Shown: one piece after another, positions 8,317 to 18,354 of the stretch
How the letters are laid out: the number at the start of each line of letters is the position of its first letter
How positions within the stretch are numbered: position 1 is the stretch's first letter
Assembly (NCBI RefSeq): GCF_001375555.1
Contig: NZ_CTDZ01000009.1
Span: forward strand, 2,845,758-2,909,757
Reading direction: 5' to 3'
Origin: Numidum massiliense
Lineage (GTDB): Bacteria > Bacillota > Bacilli > Thermoactinomycetales > Novibacillaceae
DNA: 64,000 bases
Notes under the pieces: model-generated
What the model saw: only the letters and a program-made list of their open reading frames with translations
What the model was told of the DNA's origin: nothing
Database searches by the model: none
Program-made: the position numbers and the translations under genes

Positions 8317-8396
8317 TCCTCGGTCTCCCCTTTTTTCGCTATTTTGGAAAAGCATAGTGACCCTCTCCATGCAGAGCGATCGTTCCTTCTCATATC

Positions 8397-8458
8397 GGAT
8401 GTCCAATCAGGATGTCCTAACAGGATGTCCAATCAAGGTGACAAACAGGATATCCTAG
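8397..8458. repeat. 13-bp tandem repeat
   Basis: The unit GGATGTCCAATCA occurs at 8397-8409 and 8423-8435 exactly, with GGATGTCCTAACA between them at 8410-8422; a further partial copy (GGATATCCTAG) follows near 8448. It fills most of the space between the binding-protein gene and the isomerase gene. Confidence 0.8.
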
Positions 8459-8467
8459 CGAAGACCA

Positions 8468-9802
8468 TTAATTCAGCAGCTCGTTCACTTTCTCTGCCGC
8501 TCGTTTTAGGGCATCTTTCGCTGTACTTTTGCCGGTGAGCACGTCATCGCGCGCATCGATCAGCGCTTGCTCGGCTTGCAAACCGTTCGCACCCGGAAAG
8601 TTCACCCACGGAACGACGACGTCCATTTGCTCCAACGCCGGTTTCATTAACGGGTTAGAATCGAGGAACGGTTTAAGTGCCTTTGGATCTTCGTCCACCC
8701 CTTTGCGCGGTGGCAAATAGCCCGTTTCTTGCACCCAAATCGTCAGCGCCTCAGGTGACTGTAAGTACTTAATGAATTCCCACGCAGCCGCCTGTTTTTG
8801 CGCATCTGTCGCTAATACGAACAAGGCGTTACCGCCGGCAGGAATCGCACGCGGCTTATCGCCGAACGTCGGGAACAACGTCGTGCGTACATCGAACTTA
8901 CTCTGGCTTTCAATATGTTCCCGCTTGCCGATCGTCGTCAGCATCATCGCTACCTTGCCGTTCGAAAAAGCTTGAATCCCCTCTTCCCAATTCGCGTGGA
9001 GCGCGCGTTTGTCCTTCACCATTTCCCCCATCATGTCGTACACCTCAGTCACTTCCGGCGAGTCGAACGCTGCCTTTAACTTGCCACCCTCTTCTCGCAG
9101 CCAATCGCCGCCATTCGACTTCGCGAGACCATACTGAGCCCAATTATCCGGTGGCTCCTGAATGTAAAGCCCGTACTTGCCCGTTTTGTCCCGCACCCTT
9201 TCGCTAAGCTTTTGTACGTCTTCCCACGTGTGTGGCGGCTTATCTAGATCGGCACCCGCTTCCTTGAGTAGATCGGCGTTGTAATACAGCACCGGGTTAC
9301 TGACCGCGTAGGGCAATCCAGCCAACTTTTCACTGCCCGTGCGGCCAAGGTCCAAAATGTTCGGCAGGAAGTTGTCCTCGACAAAATTCGGCTCCTCCGC
9401 ATCTTTTGTAGCTAACTCCTCGATCGGCGTGTACGGGACGTTCTCATCGACGTACGTAATAAAGTTGTACCCGATTTGCGCGACATCTGGCGGGTTGCCA
9501 CCGCTAATCGCCGCCTGCGCCTTTTGTAGCAGACCGGGATAGTTACCGGGTTGATACTTTTCCTCGACACGAATATTTTCGTGTGTTTCGTTAAACTTTT
9601 TGACAATCTCTTTAACGCCGTCACCGCCCCAATCTTTGGAGTTCACGTGCCAATACTCAATCGTCACCGGATCGCCGCCGTTGCCGTCAGCTGCATCCCT
9701 ACTTGTCTTGCCACTCGACTGCGCCGTTTGACAACCGACGACTAATGCGAGCAACCCTAGCGCCAACGACGAACAAAGTGTCGCTTTCACCCATCGCTTC
9801 AA
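8468..9802 (-). CDS. Extracellular solute-binding lipoprotein (UgpB/family 1)
   Basis: 444 residues. A lipoprotein signal (LALGLLALVVGCQTAQSSG) ends in the lipobox VVGC; the mature protein is anchored to the outer face of the membrane. Family 1 solute-binding features: TIEYWHVNS, IVKKFNETH, PPDVAQIGYNFITYV, GLPYAVSNPVLYYNADLLKE and the C-terminal LQSPEALTIWVQE. It captures a carbohydrate-like solute for the two permeases. The start is TTG at 9802, supported by GGGGAGGGG nine bases upstream. First gene of the operon binding protein - isomerase - permease - permease - ATPase. Confidence 0.92.
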   Translation of the reverse strand: MKRWVKATLCSSLALGLLALVVGCQTAQSSGKTSRDAADGNGGDPVTIEYWHVNSKDWGGDGVKEIVKKFNETHENIRVEEKYQPGNYPGLLQKAQAAISGGNPPDVAQIGYNFITYVDENVPYTPIEELATKDAEEPNFVEDNFLPNILDLGRTGSEKLAGLPYAVSNPVLYYNADLLKEAGADLDKPPHTWEDVQKLSERVRDKTGKYGLYIQEPPDNWAQYGLAKSNGGDWLREEGGKLKAAFDSPEVTEVYDMMGEMVKDKRALHANWEEGIQAFSNGKVAMMLTTIGKREHIESQSKFDVRTTLFPTFGDKPRAIPAGGNALFVLATDAQKQAAAWEFIKYLQSPEALTIWVQETGYLPPRKGVDEDPKALKPFLDSNPLMKPALEQMDVVVPWVNFPGANGLQAEQALIDARDDVLTGKSTAKDALKRAAEKVNELLN

Positions 9803-9984
9803 GCTAGTCCCCTCCCCTTATAAAATGATGTGCGGGCTTTTGCAAATCACGCAAGCTACGTAGATGCGCATTACAATTAATAGCTTAAACGGTGAATATT
9901 AACTATGCGTCAAACAGCAGTTAACGGCGTGTAAACGTCTTGTGTGATCATTGTTAATGAATGTCATTGTAAATGTTAAATATC
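9803..9984. other. Regulatory gap before the ABC operon
   Basis: This stretch must hold the promoter of the binding-protein operon. I see no hexamer pair good enough to call. A partial match to a catabolite-repression site (TGTAAACGTC) lies near 9940 but misses key positions. Confidence 0.3.
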
Positions 9985-10020
9985 GCAGCAAAAGAAAAAG
10001 CCGAGTGGGGAACTCGGCTC
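9985..10020 (-). terminator. Intrinsic terminator after the AhpD-like gene
   Basis: AGCCGAGT (9999-10006) and ACTCGGCT (10012-10019) form a perfect 8-bp stem with a 5-base loop; on the minus strand TTTTCTTTTT follows. It lies 120 bases beyond the AhpD-like gene stop. Confidence 0.85.
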
Positions 10021-10140
10021 TTGCACCTTTTTCACTTAATTTTCTTCGTTCACTTTATTGCTCCCCGCTTGTGTGGAAAAACTGAGGCGGAGACGTTTTT
10101 TATCTCTTGTAAATAACGCGTAAAAAAGTAAGTAACGTAC

Positions 10141-10554
10141 TTAGTGCACGTTTCCTCGTGCGTTCCCGTCCTGTAGTTTCCCGTCGCGTTGCTGAATTTC
10201 TTGCACCGCATCCTGCACGAGCGTCACCCCTTGGGCGATGGCGGGACCACCGCCAAAAGCAGTAGCGACACCGACCGCCTCCAATATTTCTTCTTCCGTC
10301 GCTCCATGTTCAAGCGCCCCTTGCACGTGATATATCGTACAATACTCGCTGTTTGCGACGACGCTAATAGCTAACGCCATCAGTTGCTTTGTTTTCGCAT
10401 CTACCGCTCCCGCTTGAAAACACGTGTCGGTAAAATGGTTGAAGCTATCCACTAAGTGAGGGGATTGCTCCTGCAGGCGCCCCAACCCTACTTTGTAGTC
10501 TTGCAGCGCTAACCCTACCCAATTTTCTTTGATCATGCTGCTTTCTGCTTCCAT
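10141..10554 (-). CDS. Carboxymuconolactone decarboxylase/AhpD-family protein
   Basis: 137 residues, all-helical, cytosolic. The AhpD active-site region reads SEYCTIYH: the usual C-x-x-C-x-x-x-H is S-x-x-C-x-x-x-H, so the first Cys is replaced by Ser while the second Cys and the His remain. This argues against classical two-Cys peroxidase chemistry but fits many AhpD-like homologues. Conserved context AVDAKTKQLMALAISV before and GATEEEILEAVGVA after. GGAGGG precedes the ATG. Monocistronic, with its own terminator downstream. Confidence 0.85.
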   Translation of the reverse strand: MEAESSMIKENWVGLALQDYKVGLGRLQEQSPHLVDSFNHFTDTCFQAGAVDAKTKQLMALAISVVANSEYCTIYHVQGALEHGATEEEILEAVGVATAFGGGPAIAQGVTLVQDAVQEIQQRDGKLQDGNARGNVH

Positions 10555-10740
10555 ATGAATACCCTCCAGTCACCTTTGCTTTCCTCAACCTGTCTAACTG
10601 GCCATTGAACGACAAACAAACCGCGATCGCATATCTTCACCTGTCACTTCCTTAGCTTGTGTCTGGGAACATTTTTTATGTTAGGATCAAATGTATTCCG
10701 AGGAAAAATGCAAAACTGTACGTCTTCCGTGAATAAGTTA

Positions 10741-11766
10741 TTATTCCCTCACCTTCTCCCCCTTCACATACGCACTGCTGAAAAGAAACAAACGCATAAG
10801 GAAGACGAGCGACGGAATAAGCAACAACAACCCGGCGACAAAGGCAGCGACGAGCGCCGTCCCCATCGCGGTGCTCGTGACGCTGGAAATCGTTACGTGC
10901 GGGTACAAAATGTACGGCAAGTGGGAAGCGCCGTACCCGAAAAAGGCAAACAAAAACTGCAACATGACGAGCAGGAACGCCCAGCCGTACGCTCGTCGCC
11001 TAAAAATGAGCACGGTCGCAGCGACAAAACAGGCGAGAGACAGCAAAAACACCCAGGCGATGTCGACCATCGCTTGAAAATGTTGCGGATTGTGCAGGCG
11101 CAACGTGAAAAAGACGAGGCCACTGGCGACGATCGTCGGTCCGCTCCATCCGAGCGCGTACGTCCTGAGCACGTCCTCCGCCTCCCGATCTTCTGCCCGC
11201 CGCGCATAATACGTGAGGAAACTGCTGCTAATAAACAGGACACTGACGAGCGCGAGCAACACGACTGTCCACGAATACGGACTAAACAACAACTTTGTCG
11301 GCAAAAGCTGTACCTGACCGTCCACTTTTTTAATAAAGCCACCTTCAGAAATGGTCAACACTGTCGCCAGAGACGCCGGCAGGAACCAACTCGTCAGCGC
11401 GTAAAAAAACAAGTACACGTTACTTTCGCGAGCCCCGTAGTTGGCAAACGCGTAAAACGAGCCGCGGATCGCTAACAAAATGAGCGCCACGCTACCGGGA
11501 ATGAGTAACGCCGTGCCGAAGTAGTACGCCGTGTCCGGAAAAAAGCCGACGATCCCGACGAAGAAAAACACTAAAAAAACGTTCGTCACTTCCCATACCG
11601 GAAAGAGGTATCGGTCGATAATGTGGTTGATCGCGCGGTCTTGCTTCCGCAAACGACTGTAATACGAGAAAAACCCGGCGCCGAAATCGATCGACCCGAC
11701 GATCACGTACAAGTATAAAAACGTCCACAATACGGTAATTCCAATTTTCGCTAGCGTTATCTCCAC
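10741..11766 (-). CDS. cydB: Cytochrome bd ubiquinol oxidase subunit II
   Basis: 341 residues, about eight to nine membrane helices. It opens with the CydB signature around FLYLYVIVGSIDFGAGFF and carries WEVTNVFLVFFFVGIVGFFP, typical of the Bacillus short form. With CydA it forms the high-affinity terminal oxidase that reduces oxygen with quinol electrons in the membrane. GTG start at 11766 overlaps the cydA stop by ten bases, so the two are co-translated. No cydCD genes follow. Confidence 0.93.
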   Translation of the reverse strand: MEITLAKIGITVLWTFLYLYVIVGSIDFGAGFFSYYSRLRKQDRAINHIIDRYLFPVWEVTNVFLVFFFVGIVGFFPDTAYYFGTALLIPGSVALILLAIRGSFYAFANYGARESNVYLFFYALTSWFLPASLATVLTISEGGFIKKVDGQVQLLPTKLLFSPYSWTVVLLALVSVLFISSSFLTYYARRAEDREAEDVLRTYALGWSGPTIVASGLVFFTLRLHNPQHFQAMVDIAWVFLLSLACFVAATVLIFRRRAYGWAFLLVMLQFLFAFFGYGASHLPYILYPHVTISSVTSTAMGTALVAAFVAGLLLLIPSLVFLMRLFLFSSAYVKGEKVRE

Positions 11767-13232
11767 TGTTCTTCCTCCCGTATCTTGCCGCGCTCTGCCC
11801 GCTCTGAAAGCTCTTTTTCCGCAGGGTTGTTTTTAAACATGCGCCTGAGGATGACGACAGTGATGATGCCAAGTACGAGATAGAGTAACACAAAGGCGAG
11901 AAATACCGTACCGACGTTGTCCGCCGTCGTCGCTCCTTCCCCCGTTCTCATAATGCCGCGCAACACCCACGGCTGTCGTCCTACTTCGGCAAAAATCCAC
12001 CCTAATTCGATCGTCAGCATCGCGAGCGGACCGCCGACTGCGATTGCCCACAGCAACCACTTCGGAACAGCGGGCGCGCGCCGGATGTCCGCCTCGTCTA
12101 AAGATGCGTCACGGGCGCCTAAGTCTCGATCTGTCGCTTGATCGCGTCGAGTAACTTTGCGCCTCTTACGCACCTTCCGCAAATACCATCCAACGAACAC
12201 CCCGGAAACAACTATTAAATAAAAACCGTTGACGACCTTCGAGTCAAATAAGTAATGCACATACAACGGAGGCCACTCATCGCGCGGAAAGTCATTTAAG
12301 CCGACGACTTCCGTATTTGGATGCGTGCCGGCCAAAATGCTGAGCGCGTACGGAATCGTAATCGCGCCTTTCACTTCCTGCGTCTCTTTATCAAGGAAGC
12401 CACCAAACACTAACGGTGCCTGCCGTCTCGTCTCGAAGTGCCATTCAGCAGCAGCAAGCTTTTCCGGTTGATGCTTAGCGAGGAATTTTCCGGACAAATC
12501 GCCGTTAACGATTGTGAAGAGCGCAAAGACGAAAGCACAAACCATCGTCAGTTTTAACGCTTTACGGTAATAGATGTGCACACGTCCGCGCAACATTGCT
12601 AGCGCAGCAATCGCAGCGAGAATAAATGCCGTCGTCACATAAATGGCGAATAAAAAGTGGGAAACTTTGGACGGAGTCGCCGGATTGAACATCGCAGCGA
12701 GCGGCCTTACATTGACGATTTGTCCGTCTACGAGATCAAAGCCAGTAGGGGTGTTCATAAACGCGTTAACCGACGTAATGAAGACAGCGGACGCAAGCGA
12801 TCCGAAGACGACTGGCAGCGACAACAACCAATGGTAAAGTGGCCGTTTGAAGCGATCCCACGTGTATAAGTAAATGCCGAGAAAGATCGCCTCAATAAAA
12901 AAGGCGAACGTCTCCATAAACAGTGGTAAAGCGATCGCCTGGCCGGCGACGCGCATAAAGCTCGGCCACAGCAAACTAAGCTGTAACCCGATCGCCGTAC
13001 CTGTTACGACTCCGACCGCGACCGTAATCGTAAACCCACGCGACCAACGCCGCGCCATGAGCACATAGTGCGGGTCATTGCGCCTAATGCCGATCCACTC
13101 CGCCAGCGAGACGAAGAGCGGCACCCCGACCCCAAGTACGGCGAAAATAATGTGAAAGGCGAGTGTCGTCTCCGTAAGCGCCCGCGCTAGCGTCACATTG
13201 TCGAAGGTGCCACTACTAAATAAACTGAACAT
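11757..13232 (-). CDS. cydA: Cytochrome bd ubiquinol oxidase subunit I
   Basis: 491 residues, nine membrane helices. Heme ligand candidates: His27 in TTLAFHIIFAVLGVGVPL and the later His in the AEWHFETRR/FLFAIYVT region; the quinol region contains GDLSGKFLAKHQPEK, and the motif GRQPWVLRGIMRT is present. The Q-loop is short, as in Firmicutes. A C-terminal basic tail (KIREEEQWR) overlaps the cydB start. It catalyses quinol oxidation and oxygen reduction under low oxygen. Confidence 0.95.
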   Translation of the reverse strand: MFSLFSSGTFDNVTLARALTETTLAFHIIFAVLGVGVPLFVSLAEWIGIRRNDPHYVLMARRWSRGFTITVAVGVVTGTAIGLQLSLLWPSFMRVAGQAIALPLFMETFAFFIEAIFLGIYLYTWDRFKRPLYHWLLSLPVVFGSLASAVFITSVNAFMNTPTGFDLVDGQIVNVRPLAAMFNPATPSKVSHFLFAIYVTTAFILAAIAALAMLRGRVHIYYRKALKLTMVCAFVFALFTIVNGDLSGKFLAKHQPEKLAAAEWHFETRRQAPLVFGGFLDKETQEVKGAITIPYALSILAGTHPNTEVVGLNDFPRDEWPPLYVHYLFDSKVVNGFYLIVVSGVFVGWYLRKVRKRRKVTRRDQATDRDLGARDASLDEADIRRAPAVPKWLLWAIAVGGPLAMLTIELGWIFAEVGRQPWVLRGIMRTGEGATTADNVGTVFLAFVLLYLVLGIITVVILRRMFKNNPAEKELSERAERGKIREEEQWR

Positions 13233-13322
13233 GCCTTAAGTCACTCCTGCCTATCCTTCCACTCACGATCATCTTGCGATGCTAAGGGATATGTTTTTCC
13301 GTGCCCTTACGATGTGATAGTC

Positions 13323-13349
13323 GGTAACTACTCATCGTTAGTAGTTACC
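13323..13349. promoter_or_regulatory. Perfect 10-bp dyad between cydA and the aldolase gene
   Basis: GGTAACTACT (13323-13332), seven-base spacer, AGTAGTTACC (13340-13349). Both flanking genes are on the minus strand, so it lies downstream of the fru operon and about 90 bases upstream of cydA. The T-run (CTTTTTG) follows only on the plus strand, so it is not a normal minus-strand terminator; it may be an operator for cydAB or an end hairpin for the fru transcript. Confidence 0.55.
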
Positions 13350-13431
13350 AACTTTTTGCAGGATATGAGTACAGGAGTTATTTTTTCGTGAGACTGTCAC
13401 TTGTTGTACCTGTGTTGTGTACGTACTAGTA

Positions 13432-14813
<1,382 letters not shown>

Positions 14814-14871
14814 GGCAATACACTCCCTTTAAACGCTAAATCAAATGCGGTGCGTTGCTTTACATAACCTG

Positions 14872-16281
14872 TTAAGCTGCCGTCGCTTTTTTCTTTCGGT
14901 ACAAGCCGTACAGTACAGCGCCGACGAGCGACCCAACTAAAATCGCCAATACCCACTGGAACGCCCCAGTGACGACTGGAAGGACTAAGAAGCCGCCATG
15001 CGGTGCCGGTACTTGCACTCCGAACAAATACGTGAGTACCGCCGAAATGGACGAGCCGACCATTAAAATCGGGATGACGACGAGCGGGTTTTTGGCCGCG
15101 AACGGAATGGCGCCTTCCGTAATGTGCGTCGATCCCAAAATAAAGTTGACTAAACCGGCGTTGCGCTCCGACGCATCGAAATACTTTCTAAAGAAAACGG
15201 TCGCAAATGCGATGACGAGTGGCGGCGTAATACACGCAGCGGAAACGCCGGCCATAAAATAGTGATTCCCTTCCGCCAATAACGCTGTCCCTGTCACATA
15301 AGCCGCCTTGTTCACGGGACCACCCATATCAAACGCACTCATGCAGCCGACAATAATCCCGAGCAATACCGGGTTAGCCCCTTGGAAGTCAGACAGAAAC
15401 GCTTTCATTGCTTCGTTAATGCCTGTCATCGGCTCAACAAGCACGACCATGATAGCGCCGATTAAGAAAATCCCAATGACTGGATACAGGAAAATAGCTT
15501 TTAAACCGTCGAGCGATTGCGGTAGCTTACTAAACACCTTTGACAGCAAAACGACGATGTATCCGGCGAGAAAACCAGCGACGATCCCGCCGAGAAAACC
15601 GGCGCCACCAGTGTGGGCAATCATCCCACCGATAAAACCGACGACTAAACCCGGCCGTTTCGCAATCGATTCAGCGATAAACGCGGCCAAAACGGGGACC
15701 ATCAGTTCAAAGGCAATTCCGCCGGTACTCTTTAAAAACTCTGCGATCGGATGATACGTTTCGTGTTTCGGATCGAACGCGTGAATGCCGAATAAGAAGG
15801 AGACGGCAATGAGCACACCGCCACCGACGACGAACGGCAACATGTGGGAAACGCCGTTCATTAAATGCTTGTAAATCGCCCGACCGACTTTATTCCCTTG
15901 CATCTGTTCCGTATCGTTTTGTCTCCCATTGCGCGATGGTGCGTCGCCGTTAGTTGCACGGTACGGTTTCGCTTTCCCGTCTACGATGAGCTGGATCAGC
16001 TGTTCCGCATCTTTGATTGCCCGCGCCACCGGGACATCGACGGCCGGCTTTCCGGCGAACCGTTCCGCTTGCACGTCTTTGTCCGCCGCAATAATGACTC
16101 CGTCCGCCGCATCGATGTCGGCTTGAGTCAACTCGTTTTCTACCCCAACTTGTCCGTGCGTCTCTACTTTAATCTCGACGCCGAGCTTTACTGCCGCTTT
16201 TTTTAAAGCTTCTTCGGCCATAAACGTATGCGCGATCCCCGTCGGACAACCAGTAGCAGCCACAATTTTAAGCTTACTCAT
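14872..16281 (-). CDS. fruA: PTS fructose-type EIIBC component
   Basis: 469 residues from ATG at 16281 (AAAGGCGG upstream). The EIIB domain has the phospho-Cys in ATGCPTGIAHT (residue 12); a polar linker near residue 105-125 leads to an EIIC domain of eight to ten helices (PFVVGGGVLIAVSF, GGPVNKAAY, GSTHITEGAIPFA). It imports and phosphorylates a ketohexose, most likely fructose to fructose 1-phosphate, in line with the 1-phosphofructokinase gene directly upstream. EIIA is separate. Confidence 0.92.
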   Translation of the reverse strand: MSKLKIVAATGCPTGIAHTFMAEEALKKAAVKLGVEIKVETHGQVGVENELTQADIDAADGVIIAADKDVQAERFAGKPAVDVPVARAIKDAEQLIQLIVDGKAKPYRATNGDAPSRNGRQNDTEQMQGNKVGRAIYKHLMNGVSHMLPFVVGGGVLIAVSFLFGIHAFDPKHETYHPIAEFLKSTGGIAFELMVPVLAAFIAESIAKRPGLVVGFIGGMIAHTGGAGFLGGIVAGFLAGYIVVLLSKVFSKLPQSLDGLKAIFLYPVIGIFLIGAIMVVLVEPMTGINEAMKAFLSDFQGANPVLLGIIVGCMSAFDMGGPVNKAAYVTGTALLAEGNHYFMAGVSAACITPPLVIAFATVFFRKYFDASERNAGLVNFILGSTHITEGAIPFAAKNPLVVIPILMVGSSISAVLTYLFGVQVPAPHGGFLVLPVVTGAFQWVLAILVGSLVGAVLYGLYRKKKATAA

Positions 16282-16298
16282 CTGTATCGACACCGCCT

Positions 16299-17225
16299 TT
16301 AATATGATAAATGTTTGACTCTCACTTGCTGCGCCAATGTCTCGAGATTTGTCAAGTCACTTACCCCTTTGGAAAAAGCTGTCGACGCACCTGCTGCCGA
16401 AGCGTATACCATCGCTGTTTCGACCGTCTGCCCAGCCGATCGCTTGGCGAGAAACGTAGCGAGCAACGTATCGCCGGCACAGGCCGAATTGACGGCTTCT
16501 CCTGGCACAGACGACACGTACAACACGCAATCGGGGGAGAAATACATGGAGCCGCGTGCGCCTAACGAAACGATCACTTGCCTCGCCCCCCTTTGCAGCA
16601 ACTCTTTTCCATACCTTACAATTTGTTCATCGCTTAGCATGTCGCGTGAGTCGCAATCAAAGAAATGCGCCAGTTCTTCTTCGTTCGGTTTAATTACATA
16701 CGGATGAAACGGTAAACAATCCAACACTTTTTTTGAACTCGTATCGAGGACGAACTTTAACTGATGCCGTGCGGCAATTTGCGCCATCTCGACAAAAATG
16801 TGTGCATCTACCCCCGGAGGAAGACTGCCCGAGACGACGAGTGTACTTCCACCTGGAAGTGCCTTTATTTTTTCTAGCACGGCTTGCACGTTGTCTTCGG
16901 AAATGCGGGGCCCTCTGTTAACAATTTTGTATTCTTCGTCGGCACGTACAAAAATGTTCACTCGCGTAATGCCAGCAACGTCGACAAAGTCGGTCGCGAT
17001 CCCTTGTCGTCGTAACTCGTCCTTAATGTAGGCGCCGGTGAAACCGCCCACAAAACCGAGCGCCACACTGTCAACGCCTAAATGTTTTAACGCTACGGAC
17101 ACATTAATCCCTTTGCCGTTCGCTTGATAGTCTTCTTCATAGGTGCGATTGACAATGTCTGGTTTAAGGGCTTCCATGGCAACAAATAAATCGATCGCTG
17201 CGTTTAGCGTACAGGTGTAAATCAT
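16299..17225 (-). CDS. fruK: 1-Phosphofructokinase (PfkB family)
   Basis: 308 residues; ATG at 17225 has GGAGGGGG about eight bases upstream. PfkB/ribokinase-fold kinase: N-terminal YTCTLNAAIDLFV, GKGINVS, FVGGFTGAYI, VSGSLPPGV, and the C-terminal catalytic motif SACAGDTLLATF with the Asp base. It phosphorylates fructose 1-phosphate to the 1,6-bisphosphate, linking the PTS product to the aldolase encoded at the end of the operon. A tagatose-6-phosphate kinase (LacC) role is a less likely alternative. Confidence 0.9.
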   Translation of the reverse strand: MIYTCTLNAAIDLFVAMEALKPDIVNRTYEEDYQANGKGINVSVALKHLGVDSVALGFVGGFTGAYIKDELRRQGIATDFVDVAGITRVNIFVRADEEYKIVNRGPRISEDNVQAVLEKIKALPGGSTLVVSGSLPPGVDAHIFVEMAQIAARHQLKFVLDTSSKKVLDCLPFHPYVIKPNEEELAHFFDCDSRDMLSDEQIVRYGKELLQRGARQVIVSLGARGSMYFSPDCVLYVSSVPGEAVNSACAGDTLLATFLAKRSAGQTVETAMVYASAAGASTAFSKGVSDLTNLETLAQQVRVKHLSY

Positions 17226-17276
17226 TGTTACCACCCCCTCCCTAACCTCATTATGTCATACGAATGGGTGCACGTG

Positions 17277-17293
17277 TTTACAGCCTGTGTAAA
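17277..17293. promoter_or_regulatory. Candidate fru operon operator
   Basis: TTTACA-GCCTG-TGTAAA, a perfect 6-5-6 dyad, lies 52 bases before the fruK start and downstream of the regulator's terminator, where an operator for the RpiR-type regulator would be expected. A CATAAT candidate -10 lies between the dyad and the gene. Confidence 0.5.
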
Positions 17294-17333
17294 GGTTTTC
17301 GTGCATCGTGCCATAAGAGCAGGAATAATGCCA

Positions 17334-17373
17334 TAAAAAAATGCCCCTCCGAAATACAAGTGTCGTCGGGGCG
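17334..17373 (-). terminator. Terminator between the regulator and fruK
   Basis: On the minus strand a GCCCCGACGA / TCGGAGGGGC-type stem (outer arms 17368-17372 and 17343-17347) is followed by ATTTTTTTATGG. It separates the regulator gene from the fru operon, so fruK must have its own promoter. Confidence 0.75.
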
Positions 17374-17472
17374 TGAATAAAAAAACAGCGCGGCTTATAT
17401 GGTAAAAGACGGTACAGGTGCTACATTGACCTTCGATAGTACATGCAGTTACTGCCTGTTGAATTGTCGTTC

Positions 17473-18249
17473 TCACAACATACGAATGACGTACGCATCC
17501 AACAAAATGCGCGACAGGACGTGCAAAGGTAAGCGTGAGCGCACTTCGTAGTCGGGGAAAAAAGAGTGCGCACTTTTATAACCAACCAACACCATTTCCG
17601 ATAACTTCGCTAAAGTAGAATCGACCTTCGTCGTCAACGTGAGCGTGCTAATATTTTTGATCTTAAAGTTTTTACAGGCTTCCACTAATTCAATCGTTTC
17701 GCCGTTTAACGACACGAAAATGACGACATCTTTGACGTGCAGTTTACGCGATTTGACGCGAATAATGTTCGGATCGGTATGCATCTCGCAATTTTTACCA
17801 ATCAGCTGTAGTTTTACCGTTATTTCATTACCAATCATTTCCGAGAAGCCACGAGCAAAAACGTAAACTTTTTCTGCATCGTATATTTTTTGAATCGCAT
17901 CTTCGATATTACCGATGTTGAGCATTTGAATCGTCTTTAACACTTCGCGCTCATTTTTCTCGATTGCACCCTTGATTTGACTATCGATGTCTTCCATCGT
18001 ATTTTTCTCGCTTGACGCTTTTATTTTGTCGCGAATGCTGTATTTGAAGGACGTGTAGCCTTGGAAGCCAATTTTCTTCATCAATCTAACGATCGTCGCC
18101 GTGGAAACATTCGCTTCTTCGCTCAAGGAAACGATCGACATGTCTGCGATTCCCTCGATATGGTCGTAAATGTATTGGAGCAAGTGTCGTTCGGAGTCAC
18201 TTAATAGCTTAAGCTTTTCATAAGGGATGTCGAAAATGATGTTATCCAT
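17473..18249 (-). CDS. RpiR/MurR-family transcriptional regulator
   Basis: 258 residues from ATG at 18249, with GAGGAAGG upstream; the longer frame upstream has no support. N-terminal helix-turn-helix (LSDSERHLLQYI ... SLSEEANVSTATIVRLMKKIGFQG) and C-terminal SIS sugar-phosphate-binding domain (KVYVFARGFSEMIG, DVVIFVSLNGETIE). RpiR proteins sense phosphosugars. Located just upstream of the fru genes in the same direction and therefore their likely regulator, with the dyad at 17277-17293 as candidate site. Confidence 0.88.
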   Translation of the reverse strand: MDNIIFDIPYEKLKLLSDSERHLLQYIYDHIEGIADMSIVSLSEEANVSTATIVRLMKKIGFQGYTSFKYSIRDKIKASSEKNTMEDIDSQIKGAIEKNEREVLKTIQMLNIGNIEDAIQKIYDAEKVYVFARGFSEMIGNEITVKLQLIGKNCEMHTDPNIIRVKSRKLHVKDVVIFVSLNGETIELVEACKNFKIKNISTLTLTTKVDSTLAKLSEMVLVGYKSAHSFFPDYEVRSRLPLHVLSRILLDAYVIRML

Positions 18250-18354
18250 GTAAGTGCCTTCCTCATCCGCTGAATAGTTGATCTTGAAACAACTTTTTAA
18301 TGTCGACACGTTGTAGATGACACATTGTGGACCGCTACGATGCGGGCAAAAACC

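Noticed and set aside
9935-9952. Catabolite-repression (cre) site before the ABC operon
   Set aside because: Only the first half of the consensus is matched; the second half lacks the required bases.
10657-11475. 272-codon open frame on the plus strand
   Set aside because: It is the antisense shadow of cydB, whose membrane helices and family motifs are clear; the plus-strand product is an Arg/Lys/Glu-rich artefact.
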